Shown: piece by piece, positions 1 to 8,145 of the stretch
Layout: each line of letters opens with the position of its first letter
Numbering within the stretch: position 1 is the stretch's first letter
Assembly: GCA_025458905.1 (NCBI GenBank)
Contig: JALORN010000011.1
Location: 24,384-88,383, forward strand
Direction: 5' to 3'
Length of the DNA: 64,000 nt
From: Steroidobacteraceae bacterium
GTDB lineage: Bacteria; Pseudomonadota; Gammaproteobacteria; Steroidobacterales; Steroidobacteraceae
Program-made: the position numbers and the translations under genes
The notes under the pieces: generated by a model
The model's database searches: none
What the model was told of the DNA's origin: nothing
What the model saw: the letters and a program-made list of their open reading frames with translations, nothing else

Positions 1-1
1 C

Positions 2-289
2 GCGATCGTGCCGGATCTCGCTGCGGCCGATGCGCTCGGGTCCGATCTGGAGCCGTACCTCGCGGTCGATGGGAAGCTCGCGCTGCGCGACCTGGTGGAG
101 GAGCAGCTGCTGCTGTCGCTGCCGCTGGTGCCGCGGCACGAGGACGACGCGCAGTGCGCGTCGGCCGGCGCCGCGCGGGAAGACATGGGGCGCGAGGGCG
201 CCCGCGGCGAGCCGGACGAGGATGCCGGCGCGCCGGTGACGCAGAAGCCGTTTGCGGAGCTGGGCGAGCTCCTGAAACGCAAGCGCTGA
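2..289 (+). CDS. yceD: YceD/DUF177 family protein, C-terminal part
   Basis: The gene enters from the left edge, so only about the last 95 codons are visible and the true start lies outside. The visible part carries the family's C-terminal signature, an acidic stretch followed by [17 protein letters not shown] and then a lone Cys (DAQCAS). It ends in a short basic tail. YceD-type proteins sit directly upstream of rpmF in most proteobacteria and have been linked to 23S rRNA or ribosome maturation; that role is family knowledge, not visible here. The 61-bp gap to rpmF, in the same direction, fits the usual yceD-rpmF operon. The insert between the Cys and the C-terminus is rich in Gly, Ala and Asp. 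Confidence 0.85.
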   Translation, partial: AIVPDLAAADALGSDLEPYLAVDGKLALRDLVEEQLLLSLPLVPRHEDDAQCASAGAAREDMGREGARGEPDEDAGAPVTQKPFAELGELLKRKR

Positions 290-350
290 CCGTCGTGCGC
301 GACGGCCGGCTGGTTCGCCCGGTTTTGCCGATGCATTCGAGGAGATCTCC

Positions 351-545
351 ATGCCCGTACAGAAGAGCCGCAAGACGCCGTCCAAGCGCGGCATGCACCG
401 CTCGCACGACAAGCTCGCCAAGCCCGCGCTGTCGATCGACCCACAGTCCGGCGAGACGCACTTCCGCCACCGCATCACGCCCGACGGCTTCTATCGCGGC
501 AAGCGCGTGATCGAGAAGGCGGCGACGGAAGACGGCGAGCAGTAG
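351..545 (+). CDS. rpmF: 50S ribosomal protein L32
   Basis: This is a 64-residue protein beginning [20 protein letters not shown], the unmistakable L32 N-terminus, with the later block [15 protein letters not shown]. Length is normal for proteobacterial L32 (about 57-64). L32 is a component of the large ribosomal subunit near the peptidyl transferase side. The start is the ATG at 351, preceded by a good purine-rich site (GAGGAGA, about 6 nt upstream). It has no Cys zinc motif, so it is the C-minus type. It lies between yceD and the fatty-acid genes plsX and fabH, the usual bacterial arrangement joining ribosome and lipid synthesis. Confidence 0.97.
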   Translation: MPVQKSRKTPSKRGMHRSHDKLAKPALSIDPQSGETHFRHRITPDGFYRGKRVIEKAATEDGEQ

Positions 546-591
546 CCGAGCTCGGCCCGGCCCGCGAGGGCAGGGCGCGGGCCTTCCCCGT

Positions 592-617
592 CATGGCGCC
601 GCACACGCGGCGCCATG
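592..617. other. Perfect 11-bp hairpin between rpmF and plsX
   Basis: Arms CATGGCGCCGC (592-602) and GCGGCGCCATG (607-617) pair perfectly around a 4-nt loop ACAC. Downstream is TCGTTTCGG, which is not a convincing U-tract. The hairpin sits in the 106-bp rpmF-plsX gap, so it could be a weak attenuator or RNA-processing site separating the ribosomal gene from plsX-fabH. Function is inferred only from position. Confidence 0.5.
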
Positions 618-651
618 TCGTTTCGGCCACGACATCCGATCCGCCACCCCG

Positions 652-1770
652 ATGCCAGTCATCGCGCTCGATGTGATGAGCGGCGACCTCGGCGCACGCG
701 AGTGCGTGCCCGCGGCGCTGCTCGCGCTCGCCGCCGACCCGCACCTGCGCCTGCTGCTGGTCGGGCAGCGGGACGTCGTCGAAGGCGAGCTCGCGCAGTC
801 TCGCGCCGCGCAGCGCGCCGCGGGCGACGATGATCGCGGCGGGGGCGACCTGCGTTCGCGGCTCGAGGTCGTGGACGCGCCCGAGGTCGTCACCATGACC
901 GACAGCCCGCGTGAGGCGATCCGCCGCAAGAAGCATTCGTCGATGCGCATCGCGGTCGACCTGGTGCACGCGGGGCGTGCCGAGGCGATGGTGAGTTCCG
1001 GCAACACCGGGGCGCTGACCGCGATCGCCCATTTCGTGCTCAAGTGCCTGCCGCAGGTGGAGCGCGCACCGATCATGTCGGCGGTGCCGAACGCCAGCGG
1101 CTTCACCCACATGCTCGACCTCGGCGCCAACCTGCGGGCGAGCGCGGTCCAGTTGGAGCAGTTCGCAGTCATGGGCGCGATCGTCGCTCGTGACGTGCAC
1201 GGCGTGGCCTCGCCGCGCGTGGGCCTGCTCAACATCGGCGAGGAGGAGATCAAGGGCCACGAGACGATCCAGGAGGCGCACGCGCTGCTGCGCGCCCGTG
1301 CCGCCACCCTCGCCGAGGGCGACCCTGCCGCGTTCCGCTATGCGGGCTTCGTCGAGGGGCACGACATCTTCACCGGCGAGGTGGACGTGGTGGTCACCGA
1401 CGGTTTCACCGGCAACGTCGCGCTGAAGACCATGGAGGGCGTCGCCGCGCTGATCACCCAGCGCATGCGCGCCGAGTTCAGCGCCACCGCGGCGAGCAAG
1501 CTCGCCGCACTCGTGGCACGCCCGGTGCTCAAGCGCGTCGGCGCGGCGCTCGACCCGCGTCGCTACAACGGCGCCGTCATGGTGGGCCTGAACGGAGTCG
1601 TGGTAAAAAGCCACGGGCGCTCGGATCGCGTCGCCGTGGCGCGAGCAGTGGCCACGGCGGCGCTCGCGGTCGAGCGCGGCCTGATGCGGCACGTGTCGCA
1701 GGCGCTCGGCGGCACGCACGGCGCGGGCGGTCCCGGCATCGCAGCCGAAGGCGCAGGGGCTCGGGGGTAG
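652..1770 (+). CDS. plsX: Phosphate acyltransferase PlsX
   Basis: PlsX makes acyl-phosphate from acyl-ACP for the PlsY-dependent first step of phospholipid synthesis and acts at the membrane surface. The 372 residues fit the family (about 330-360) with short extra stretches, for instance a Gly/Asp-rich insert near residues 60-65. Recognisable blocks include [12 protein letters not shown], a LDLGAN element and [17 protein letters not shown]. One oddity is the N-terminal glycine motif, usually LDAMGGD followed by GP, which here reads [10 protein letters not shown]. The gene is followed by fabH after only 4 bp, so the two are surely cotranscribed. The start at 652 puts the conserved IALD block at residue 4. 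Confidence 0.93.
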   Translation: MPVIALDVMSGDLGARECVPAALLALAADPHLRLLLVGQRDVVEGELAQSRAAQRAAGDDDRGGGDLRSRLEVVDAPEVVTMTDSPREAIRRKKHSSMRIAVDLVHAGRAEAMVSSGNTGALTAIAHFVLKCLPQVERAPIMSAVPNASGFTHMLDLGANLRASAVQLEQFAVMGAIVARDVHGVASPRVGLLNIGEEEIKGHETIQEAHALLRARAATLAEGDPAAFRYAGFVEGHDIFTGEVDVVVTDGFTGNVALKTMEGVAALITQRMRAEFSATAASKLAALVARPVLKRVGAALDPRRYNGAVMVGLNGVVVKSHGRSDRVAVARAVATAALAVERGLMRHVSQALGGTHGAGGPGIAAEGAGARG

Positions 1771-1774
1771 GGTC

Positions 1775-2749
1775 TTGAAGTATTCACGGATCGCCGGCAC
1801 CGGCAGCTACCTCCCCGAGCGGGTCGTCACCAACGCCGACCTCGAGAAGACCATCGACACCTCCGATGCGTGGATCCGCGAGCGGACCGGCATCGAGCGG
1901 CGCCACATCGCCGCCGACGGCCAGACCACGGTCGACCTGGGCGAGCAGGCGGCGCGACGTGCGATGGCGGCCGCGGGTGTCACGGCCGAGGACATCGACC
2001 TGATCGTCTTCGGCACCACCACGCCGGACCTCGTGTTCCCCAACTGCGGCGCATTGCTCCAGGCTCGGCTCGGCATCCGCAGCTGCCCGGCGATGGGCCT
2101 CGAGGCCGCCTGCAGCGGCTTCATCTACGCGCTGTCGGTCGCCGACAAGTTCGTGAAGCTCGGCGAGTCGAAGTGCGCGCTGGTGGTCGGCGCCGAGACG
2201 CTCTCGCGCATCACCGACTGGACCGACCGCGGCACCGCGATCCTCTTCGGCGACGGCGCCGGGGCGGTGGTGCTCCAGGCTTCCGACGAGCCCGGGATCA
2301 TCTCGACCCACCTGCACACCGAGGGCTCCTACAAGGACCTGCTCTACTGCCCGGTCGGCGTCTCCACCGGCTTCCGCGAGGACGCGACAGGCCGGGTGCC
2401 GATGCACATCACGATGGTGGGCAACGAGGTGTTCAAGGTCGCGGTCCGCTCGCTCGGCTCGATCGTCGACGAGACGCTGGCCGCCAATGGCCTCGACAAG
2501 TCGGCGATCGACTGGCTTGTGCCGCACCAGGCCAACATCCGCATCATCCAGGCGACCGCGAAGAAGCTTGAGATGCCGATGGAGCGCGTCATGGTCACGG
2601 TGCAGGACCATGGCAACACCTCGGCGGCCTCGGTGCCGCTGGCGCTCGACACCGGCATCCGCGAGGGCAGGATCAAGCGCGGCGAATTGCTGTTGCTGGA
2701 AGCCTTCGGCGGCGGCCTCACCTGGGGCTCGGCCCTGGTCCGCTACTGA
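1775..2749 (+). CDS. fabH: Beta-ketoacyl-ACP synthase III
   Basis: FabH starts fatty-acid synthesis by condensing acetyl-CoA with malonyl-ACP. The full catalytic triad is visible: Cys113 in [11 protein letters not shown], His251 in [11 protein letters not shown] and Asn281 in DHGNTSAAS. The C-terminus ends in the typical [13 protein letters not shown]. Length is 324 aa, normal. The start is a TTG at 1775; the next in-frame ATG would remove conserved N-terminal sequence. The gene is the last of its operon here: fabD, fabG and acpP, which usually follow, are absent and a convergent lipoprotein gene lies downstream. Confidence 0.97.
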   Translation: MKYSRIAGTGSYLPERVVTNADLEKTIDTSDAWIRERTGIERRHIAADGQTTVDLGEQAARRAMAAAGVTAEDIDLIVFGTTTPDLVFPNCGALLQARLGIRSCPAMGLEAACSGFIYALSVADKFVKLGESKCALVVGAETLSRITDWTDRGTAILFGDGAGAVVLQASDEPGIISTHLHTEGSYKDLLYCPVGVSTGFREDATGRVPMHITMVGNEVFKVAVRSLGSIVDETLAANGLDKSAIDWLVPHQANIRIIQATAKKLEMPMERVMVTVQDHGNTSAASVPLALDTGIREGRIKRGELLLLEAFGGGLTWGSALVRY

Positions 2750-2810
2750 GGCGCCATCCTGCGCGAGGCGTCACCCGCCCGCGCCGCCCTTCCCGGATGC
2801 GCAAGAGAGC

Positions 2811-2839
2811 AAAAAAAACGCCGCGCTTTCGCGCGGCGT
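2811..2839 (-). terminator. Rho-independent terminator of the lipoprotein gene
   Basis: On the minus strand a perfect 9-bp stem (ACGCCGCGC / GCGCGGCGT, 2818-2839) with a GAAA tetraloop is followed by a run of eight T. It lies 38 bp beyond the stop of the lipoprotein gene at 2877-3182. On the plus strand the T-run is absent, so it mainly serves the minus-strand gene; fabH could use the hairpin only weakly. Confidence 0.93.
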
Positions 2840-2876
2840 CTTCCGAACGGACGTTCGAATGAAGTAGGGCGGTGCC

Positions 2877-3182
2877 TTACTTCGAGATCGAGCGCTTGAA
2901 CATGCGGTCGATCTTCTCGTTGGTCGCATCGCAGCAGGACTGGCTGGCCTGCGCGGCGGCGAGCGCCTGGTTGGCGGCGCTCTGGGCACCGCTGGCGGCC
3001 TGCGAAGCGGCCGAGGCAGCGCTGTTCGCGGCGTCGGCGGCGCTCTTGGCCGAGGCGAGCTGCGACTGCAGGCTGGAGACCTGGGTCTTCAGGCCGTCGA
3101 TCTCGGCCTGCAGGGGCTTCAGGTCGGTGCAGCCGGCCAGGGCAACGACGGCCGACGCGGCCGCAATCTTCAGCATCTTCAT
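2877..3182 (-). CDS. Alanine-zipper outer-membrane lipoprotein (Lpp/OprI-like)
   Basis: A 101-aa protein has a short signal peptide ending in the lipobox LAGC (VVALAGCTDLK), so Cys18 should be lipidated. After it comes a Leu/Gln heptad stretch (about residues 25-45). A long Ala/Ser-rich segment (about 46-82), SAADAANSAASAASQAAS and similar, is typical of alanine-zipper trimers such as Lpp and OprI. The C-terminus is basic (RMFKRSISK) and ends in Lys, as in lipoproteins that are linked to peptidoglycan. Unlike classical Lpp, it has a CC pair near residue 83-84. It is a single gene with its own terminator; high abundance would be expected for this class. Confidence 0.85.
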   Translation of the reverse strand: MKMLKIAAASAVVALAGCTDLKPLQAEIDGLKTQVSSLQSQLASAKSAADAANSAASAASQAASGAQSAANQALAAAQASQSCCDATNEKIDRMFKRSISK

Positions 3183-3397
3183 AAGGTGATCATCCTCTTG
3201 TTGATGGCTTGGGGTGAAAGCCTACGCAAACACAAGGGACTACCCTCCACGATCGTCCCAGTGCATCGGGGCGCAACTGCAACAAATCCGCGCAACTATT
3301 GCAACAGAAATCTCTGCTCTGTCGGCTGCCGGAGACAGTCGGAGACGCTGGATTTCAAGGGTATTGCGCACCGCGCGTGCGCTCGCGCACGCAGCCT

Positions 3398-4027
3398 TCA
3401 GCGCTTGCGCAGCAGGAACTGGTGGTTGTGCGTGCGCACCTTCTCGGGGGTACCGGTGGCGATGAACTCGTCGACGGCCCGCGTCACGCCGTGGTCCCAG
3501 ATGCCGCGCCGGTCGTAGTCGTCGCCGGCGATGTAGCCGCCGCGCTTGAGCTTGGGCCAGAAGGCCGCGAGATCCACCTTGACGTCTTCGTAGAAGTGGC
3601 TGGCATCGACGTAGATCCAGTCGAAATGCTCGTCCGGGAACAGCGGCGCGGCCAGGTGCGACAGCGTGCGGTGCACTTCGATCCGCCCCGAGGCGATCTC
3701 CGCGGCGAAGCGCCGCGTGACGTGCTGGTACTGGCTCTCGAGCGCTGCGCTGGCCTGCTGGGCCGACGAGAATTGCTGCGTGGGCCCGTCGTAGAGCGTG
3801 CCATCGTCCTTGGTAAACCAAGGGTCTACGAGGTGCAGTTTGCGTGGTTCGTTCAGCGCGAGGATGCGCTCGGAGAAGTCGCCGTCGAACACCCCGACCT
3901 CGATCACCACCCCGCCGCGCGGCAGGACCTCGAACAGGAAGTCGCGCTTCGCGGCACGTCGCGCGCGGCGCGAGGTCAGGCGGTCGATCAGGCGGTAGCC
4001 GGGCAGTTCGTCGGGAGGCAGGGACAA
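3398..4027 (-). CDS. Class I SAM-dependent methyltransferase (Methyltransf_24-like)
   Basis: About 209 aa. The SAM-binding glycine motif is seen as VVIEVGVFDGDFSERIL, with the acidic end of strand 2 as LHLVDPWF. DWIYVDASHFYEDVKVDL matches strand 4 and the following helix of the Methyltransf_24 class found in sugar, polyketide and cell-surface gene clusters. The reading frame is open further upstream, to 4189, but that would overlap the divergent gene at 4137. I chose the TTG at 4027 (MSLPPDELPGYRLID) because a GGAGA site lies just upstream. The substrate is unknown; the two glycosyltransferases next door suggest a surface glycan, but that is only context. Confidence 0.75.
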   Translation of the reverse strand: MSLPPDELPGYRLIDRLTSRRARRAAKRDFLFEVLPRGGVVIEVGVFDGDFSERILALNEPRKLHLVDPWFTKDDGTLYDGPTQQFSSAQQASAALESQYQHVTRRFAAEIASGRIEVHRTLSHLAAPLFPDEHFDWIYVDASHFYEDVKVDLAAFWPKLKRGGYIAGDDYDRRGIWDHGVTRAVDEFIATGTPEKVRTHNHQFLLRKR

Positions 4028-4136
4028 GGCAGGTCTCCGGTCGCGTCGGGCGGGTTCACGGCGCGCGTTATTCTGCACCCGGGCGGTCCGCCGCGACACT
4101 TGGACAGCGTGGCGGCCGTCGGCCGATACTCTGGCC

Positions 4137-5264
4137 ATGTCCCCCGGTCCACGCCTGCTGATGGTGCCCGTGAGCGGGCCCCGCGGCATGGGGGAATACG
4201 CGCGCTGCCTGGCGATCGCCGCGGCGGTCGCGCGCCGCTGGCCGCAGGTCGAGATCCGCTTCCTCGTCAGCCGCGAGGCGCCCTATGCGGCCACCTGCCC
4301 ATTTCAGGCGATCCTGCTGCCGTCGTCGCCGACTCGCTGCACCGCCGAGGTGCTGGCGCAGCTCGCCGAGTTCCGCCCCGGGCTCGTGCTGTTCGACAAC
4401 TCGGGCCGCACGCGGCAGCTGCAGGCCGCGGGGGACGCCGGGTCGCGGGTGTTCTTCGTGAGCTCGCGCAGCCGCCAGCGCCGCAAGGCGTTCCGGCTGC
4501 GCTGGATGGGTATGCTCGACGAGCACTGGATTTCCTACCCTGCGCCCCTCACCGGGGAGCTGACCTCGCTCGAGCGCTGGAAGCTGCGCTGGCTCGGGCG
4601 CCCGGCGGTGCGTTTCCTCGATGCCGTGGTGGCGCCGCCCGATGCCGCCGCAGCCGATGCGCTGCTCGTGGCCGCCGCTGCCGGATCTGCCGCGACGCCC
4701 GGTGCCGATGCGCGCGGCGGCGGCCCCGGCTCTGCGGGCGATGCGCCCGGCGCGTCGCCGGATGTCGTGGTGGTGCCCGGGGGCGGCAGCAGCTATCCCG
4801 ATGCGCGGATCAGCCCCGGCCATTTCGTCGAATGGTCGCGCTGCCTCGCCGCGCGCGGTCATCGCGTGGTGGTGGTCGGTGGTCCGCAGTTCGACGTACC
4901 GGTGACGGTGGCGGCGCGCCTGACGCTGTTGCGCGGCGTGCCGGCGGGCGCACTGATGGCGCTGCTGCAGCGGGCACGACTGGTGCTGGTGAACGGCGGC
5001 GACACGCTCGCCCAGGCGCTGGCGCTGGGCCGGCCCTGCGTCGCGGTGCCGATCGCCGGCGACCAGGCGGCGCGGATCGCGCGGGCCGCTGCGCTCGGGG
5101 TGGTCGCCGCGCCCGCGGTCGCCGACGTGCCTGCCGAGTGCCTGCGACTGCTCGGCCAGCCCGGGGCCGCCGCACACCTGCAGGAACGGCTCGCGGCGCT
5201 CGGCTGGCGCGATGCCACGCCGCTGATCCTCGGGCGCATCGGGGCCGCGCTCGGCCTCGGCTGA
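4137..5264 (+). CDS. GT-B-fold glycosyltransferase-like protein (MurG/PseG-like)
   Basis: 375 aa. The N-terminus MVPVSGPRGMGEYARCLAIA resembles the glycine-rich start of GT28/MurG-like and PseG-like nucleotide-sugar enzymes. The C-terminal half has the GT-B pattern: a VVVPGGGSSYPDA strand, HRVVVVGGPQFD, then LVLVNGGDTLAQALALGRPCVAVPI, which matches the donor-sugar site (G-G-x-x-T-x-x-E/Q-A-x-x-x-G-x-P). An Ala/Gly-rich low-complexity linker lies near residues 175-205. There is no signal peptide. It is convergent with the GT4 gene downstream, 45 bp apart. The exact sugar and acceptor cannot be read from the sequence. Confidence 0.65.
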   Translation: MSPGPRLLMVPVSGPRGMGEYARCLAIAAAVARRWPQVEIRFLVSREAPYAATCPFQAILLPSSPTRCTAEVLAQLAEFRPGLVLFDNSGRTRQLQAAGDAGSRVFFVSSRSRQRRKAFRLRWMGMLDEHWISYPAPLTGELTSLERWKLRWLGRPAVRFLDAVVAPPDAAAADALLVAAAAGSAATPGADARGGGPGSAGDAPGASPDVVVVPGGGSSYPDARISPGHFVEWSRCLAARGHRVVVVGGPQFDVPVTVAARLTLLRGVPAGALMALLQRARLVLVNGGDTLAQALALGRPCVAVPIAGDQAARIARAAALGVVAAPAVADVPAECLRLLGQPGAAAHLQERLAALGWRDATPLILGRIGAALGLG

Positions 5265-5309
5265 ACCCGCCCGCCCGAGGCCGCGCGCCGGGTGCGCGGC
5301 GCAGCGCGT

Positions 5310-6323
5310 TCAGCCGCGTCGTGCCTCGAGCAGTTCGCGGTAGGCCGCCTCGGTGGCCCGCAGCACGTTGGGCAGGTGGTAATCGGAGAGATCGTGCGCG
5401 AGGCGCGGTGGCGGCGCGGCCGCGAGCTCGCGCAGCGCCGCGGCCATCGCGGCGACGTCCTCGACCGGCACCAGGCGGCCGGGAAAACGTGCGAGGATCT
5501 CGGACGGCCCCTGGGTGCGGGTGGCGAGCACCGGCACGCCTGCATCGAGCGCCTCGAACAGCACGCGCCCCAGCGGCTCGCTGCGCGAGGGGCTCACGAA
5601 CAGGTCGAACGCCTGGTAGAAGTCCTTGGCGTCGTCGCGGAAGCCGAGGAAGCGCACCGGCAGTCCGGCCGCCAGGGCCTCGAGCGCGGCGCGCTCGCGC
5701 CCGTCGCCCACCAGCACGAGCCGCGCCCCCGGCAGGGCGGCCTCGCGGAACGCGCGCACCAGCAGGTCGAAGCCCTTCGAGTGCGCGAGACGCCCGACGC
5801 CGCCGACCAGGAACTCGCCGGGCGCGGCGCCGGCCGCCGCGCGCAGCTGCGCGATGCGGGCCGCGTCGAGCCGCGGGTGTGGCACCAGCGACTCGTTGAT
5901 GTCGAACACGCGGCCGCGGTAGGGCGCGAGGTCCTTCTTCTGCCACTGCGCGATCACGACCAGCCCGTCCATCTGCAGGAAATGCGGGCCATTGACCCAC
6001 ATGTGCAGCGTGGCGATCGCCGGGCAGGGCGGTCGCAGGCGGGCGACCAGGCGGGTGCTCTTGCGCAGGTGGGTGTGGATCACGTCCGGCCGCCACTCGC
6101 GCACCAGGCGCGCGAGGCCCCGTCCGGGGAACCAGTCGCCGAGTTCGTGCCGCTGCACCCGCGGGTCGAGGTGGTCGACGATCGAGGCGCCGGCGCGGCT
6201 GCGGTGGCCGCGCCGTACGGCGAGTGCGACCTCGTGGGCGTCGCAGAGCGCGTTGCACATCTCGGCGGTCGCGCGCTCGGTGCCGGCGAAGCCGCTCGAG
6301 AGCAGGGCGTGCAGGATCCTCAT
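5310..6323 (-). CDS. Glycosyltransferase family 4 protein
   Basis: 337 aa from the ATG at 6323 (MRILHALLSSGFAGTERAT); the open frame extends further but this start fits the family's first beta strand. Features are a Rossmann-like N-terminal domain with DVIHTHLRKSTRL, and the C-terminal donor domain GGVGRLAHSKGFDLLVRAF, LVLVGDGRERAAL, and FVSPSRSEPLGRVLFEALDAGVPVLATR split over the usual E-x7-E region. It is probably a retaining hexosyltransferase for lipopolysaccharide core or another glycan. It is followed on the same strand, in the same direction of transcription, by nothing; upstream is the FAD oxidoreductase, 19 bp away, so both may be one transcript. Confidence 0.85.
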   Translation of the reverse strand: MRILHALLSSGFAGTERATAEMCNALCDAHEVALAVRRGHRSRAGASIVDHLDPRVQRHELGDWFPGRGLARLVREWRPDVIHTHLRKSTRLVARLRPPCPAIATLHMWVNGPHFLQMDGLVVIAQWQKKDLAPYRGRVFDINESLVPHPRLDAARIAQLRAAAGAAPGEFLVGGVGRLAHSKGFDLLVRAFREAALPGARLVLVGDGRERAALEALAAGLPVRFLGFRDDAKDFYQAFDLFVSPSRSEPLGRVLFEALDAGVPVLATRTQGPSEILARFPGRLVPVEDVAAMAAALRELAAAPPPRLAHDLSDYHLPNVLRATEAAYRELLEARRG

Positions 6324-6342
6324 CGTCGGCCCATCCCCGTCG

Positions 6343-8046
6343 TCAGCGTCGCGCGAGGATCGCGCGCGCCGCATTGTGCCCGGGCAGGCCGGTGACGCCA
6401 CCCCCCGGGTGCGCGCCCGAGCCACAGAGCCACAGGCCGTCCACCGGCGTGCGGTAGTCGCCGTAGCCGAGCGCCGGCCGCGCGGCCCACAGCTGGTCGA
6501 GGCCGAGGGCGCCGTGGAAGATGTCCCCGCCCGCGAGTCCGAAGCGCCGCTCGAGGTCGAGCGGCGAGAGCGCCGAGCGCGCGACGACGCTGGCGCGGAA
6601 GCCCGGCGCGCAGCGCTCGACGGTGTCGATCACGAGGTCGGCCGCGCGCTCGCGCTCGGCGTCGTCCCGCCAGCTGCGGCCGCCGGGCAGGTGGTAGTCG
6701 AAGTGCTGGCAGAAGAGGCTCGCGACGTGTGCGCCGCGCGGCGCCAGCGAGTCGTCGAGCACCGAGGGCAGCAGCATCTCGACGATCGGCTCGCGCGAGA
6801 TGCCGTGCAGCCGCGCGTCGGCGAAGGCGCGGTCCATGTAGCGCAGCGAGGGCGCGACGATGATGCCGGCGCCGAGGTGCGCGGGATCGCGCGCGGCGGC
6901 GCCCGCGCGCGTGGCGAAGCGCGGCGGCGCCGCGAGCGCGACGTTCATGCGGAAGGTCGCCGAGGCGGTGCGGAAGCGCTCGATGTGCGCGCGGAAGTCC
7001 GCCGGCAGGTCGCCGGGCTCGAGCATCGAGAGGAACAGCGGCTTCGGGCCGACGTTGGCGGCGATCGTCGCGGCCTCGAACACGCGGCCGTCCTCGAGCT
7101 CGACGCCGGTGGCCACCGGGGCGCGCCACGGGGCCGCGTCGCGTGCGACACGGAGGGCGTCGGTCGCGCCGCCGCGTGCACCGGTCAGGCCGCCGCGCGA
7201 GGTGCCGGGCGCCGCGCCGGAGGTGACGGGCCGCGTCAGCACCCGCCGCACCGGCGCATCGCACTCGACCTGCACGCCGAGCCGCGCGGCCTCGCGCGCC
7301 ATCGCCTCGGTGATCGCGCCCATGCCGCCGACCGCGTGGCCCCAGGCGCCGCCCTGGCCGTTCACCTGGCCGAAGGCGTGGTGCAGCAGCACATAGCCGC
7401 TGCCGGGCGTGTAGGGGCTCGCGTAGTTGCCGACCACGGAGTCGAAGCCGAGCAGCGCCTTCAGCGGCTCGGCCTCGAACCAGTGGTCGAGGATCTCGCC
7501 GGCGCTGCGCGTGAACAGTTCGTGGATCTCGCGCTGCGCGGCGAGCGGCAGGGCGCGGAAGCGGCGGCCGAAGGACAGCGTCTCCCATAGGTCGCGTGCG
7601 CGGCGCAGGTCGGTCGGCGGCGTGCGCGCGAGCAGCGTGCGCAGCAGCGCCACGGCGCGTCCGAGCATCGCGTGGTAGTCGGGCAGGCGCGCGGCGTCGC
7701 GGGCGCTGAAGCGGCGCGCCTCGGCGAGCGTGTCCGCGGCGCGCGGGCCGGCGCTGAACGCGTCGCCGCCGGGCAGCGGCAGGAAGTTCTGCACCGGCCG
7801 TTCGAGGATGCGCAGGCCGTGCTCCGCGAGGCGCAGGTCGGTGATCACCTTCGGATCGAGCAGGGAGACGGTGTAGCTGGCGGTGGAATTGCGGAATCCG
7901 GGGTGGAACTCCTCGGTCACGGCCGTGCCCCCGACGGTGTGCCAGCGCTCGAAGATCGCTACCTTGAGCCCTGATTTCGCGAGATAACATGCACAGGTCA
8001 GGCCGTTGTGGCCCGCCCCGATCACGATCGCGTCGAAACGTCCCAT
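6343..8046 (-). CDS. Phytoene-desaturase-like FAD-dependent oxidoreductase (PYROXD2-like)
   Basis: 567 aa from the ATG at 8046 (MGRFDAIVIGAGHNGLT). The N-terminus is a textbook dinucleotide-binding fold: VIGAGHNGLTCACYLAKSG followed by VAIFERW and GGTAVTEEFHPGF. A C-terminal FAD block, PVDGLWLCGSGAHPGGGVTGLPGHNAA, is characteristic of the phytoene desaturase/PYROXD2 group rather than of true carotenoid genes. No phytoene synthase is nearby. The substrate is unknown. The gene is divergent from lexA, and the 99-bp gap between them holds the SOS box, so LexA could also touch this promoter. A Gly/Ala/Arg-rich insert sits near residues 275-310. Confidence 0.82.
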   Translation of the reverse strand: MGRFDAIVIGAGHNGLTCACYLAKSGLKVAIFERWHTVGGTAVTEEFHPGFRNSTASYTVSLLDPKVITDLRLAEHGLRILERPVQNFLPLPGGDAFSAGPRAADTLAEARRFSARDAARLPDYHAMLGRAVALLRTLLARTPPTDLRRARDLWETLSFGRRFRALPLAAQREIHELFTRSAGEILDHWFEAEPLKALLGFDSVVGNYASPYTPGSGYVLLHHAFGQVNGQGGAWGHAVGGMGAITEAMAREAARLGVQVECDAPVRRVLTRPVTSGAAPGTSRGGLTGARGGATDALRVARDAAPWRAPVATGVELEDGRVFEAATIAANVGPKPLFLSMLEPGDLPADFRAHIERFRTASATFRMNVALAAPPRFATRAGAAARDPAHLGAGIIVAPSLRYMDRAFADARLHGISREPIVEMLLPSVLDDSLAPRGAHVASLFCQHFDYHLPGGRSWRDDAERERAADLVIDTVERCAPGFRASVVARSALSPLDLERRFGLAGGDIFHGALGLDQLWAARPALGYGDYRTPVDGLWLCGSGAHPGGGVTGLPGHNAARAILARR

Positions 8047-8053
8047 GGGGGGC

Positions 8054-8096
8054 TTGCGGCTGGATAAAAGCACAGGTACTGTACGGATCAACAGGC
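8054..8096 (+). promoter_or_regulatory. lexA promoter with SOS (LexA) box
   Basis: A perfect LexA core CTGT-N8-ACAG lies at 8079-8094 (TACTGTACGGATCAACAGGC over 8077-8096). A -35-like TTGCGG (8054-8059) and a -10-like TACTGT (8077-8082) are 17 bp apart, so the box covers the -10. This is the standard autoregulatory layout of lexA. It lies between lexA and the divergent FAD oxidoreductase. Confidence 0.92.
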
Positions 8097-8145
8097 CGTC
8101 GGAGCCCGGCAGCCGCCCCGGCAGCACGCACCTCGAGAGCACACC

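Noticed and set aside
475..1800. Long open frame on the minus strand opposite plsX
   Set aside because: It is a shadow of plsX in GC-rich DNA; its product is low-complexity Arg/His/Asp-rich and no family motif is visible, while plsX is certain.
3299..5899. 866-codon plus-strand open frame across three genes
   Set aside because: It runs through the methyltransferase, the GT-B gene and the GT4 gene in wrong frames; the product is Arg/Ala/Gly repeats with no domain.
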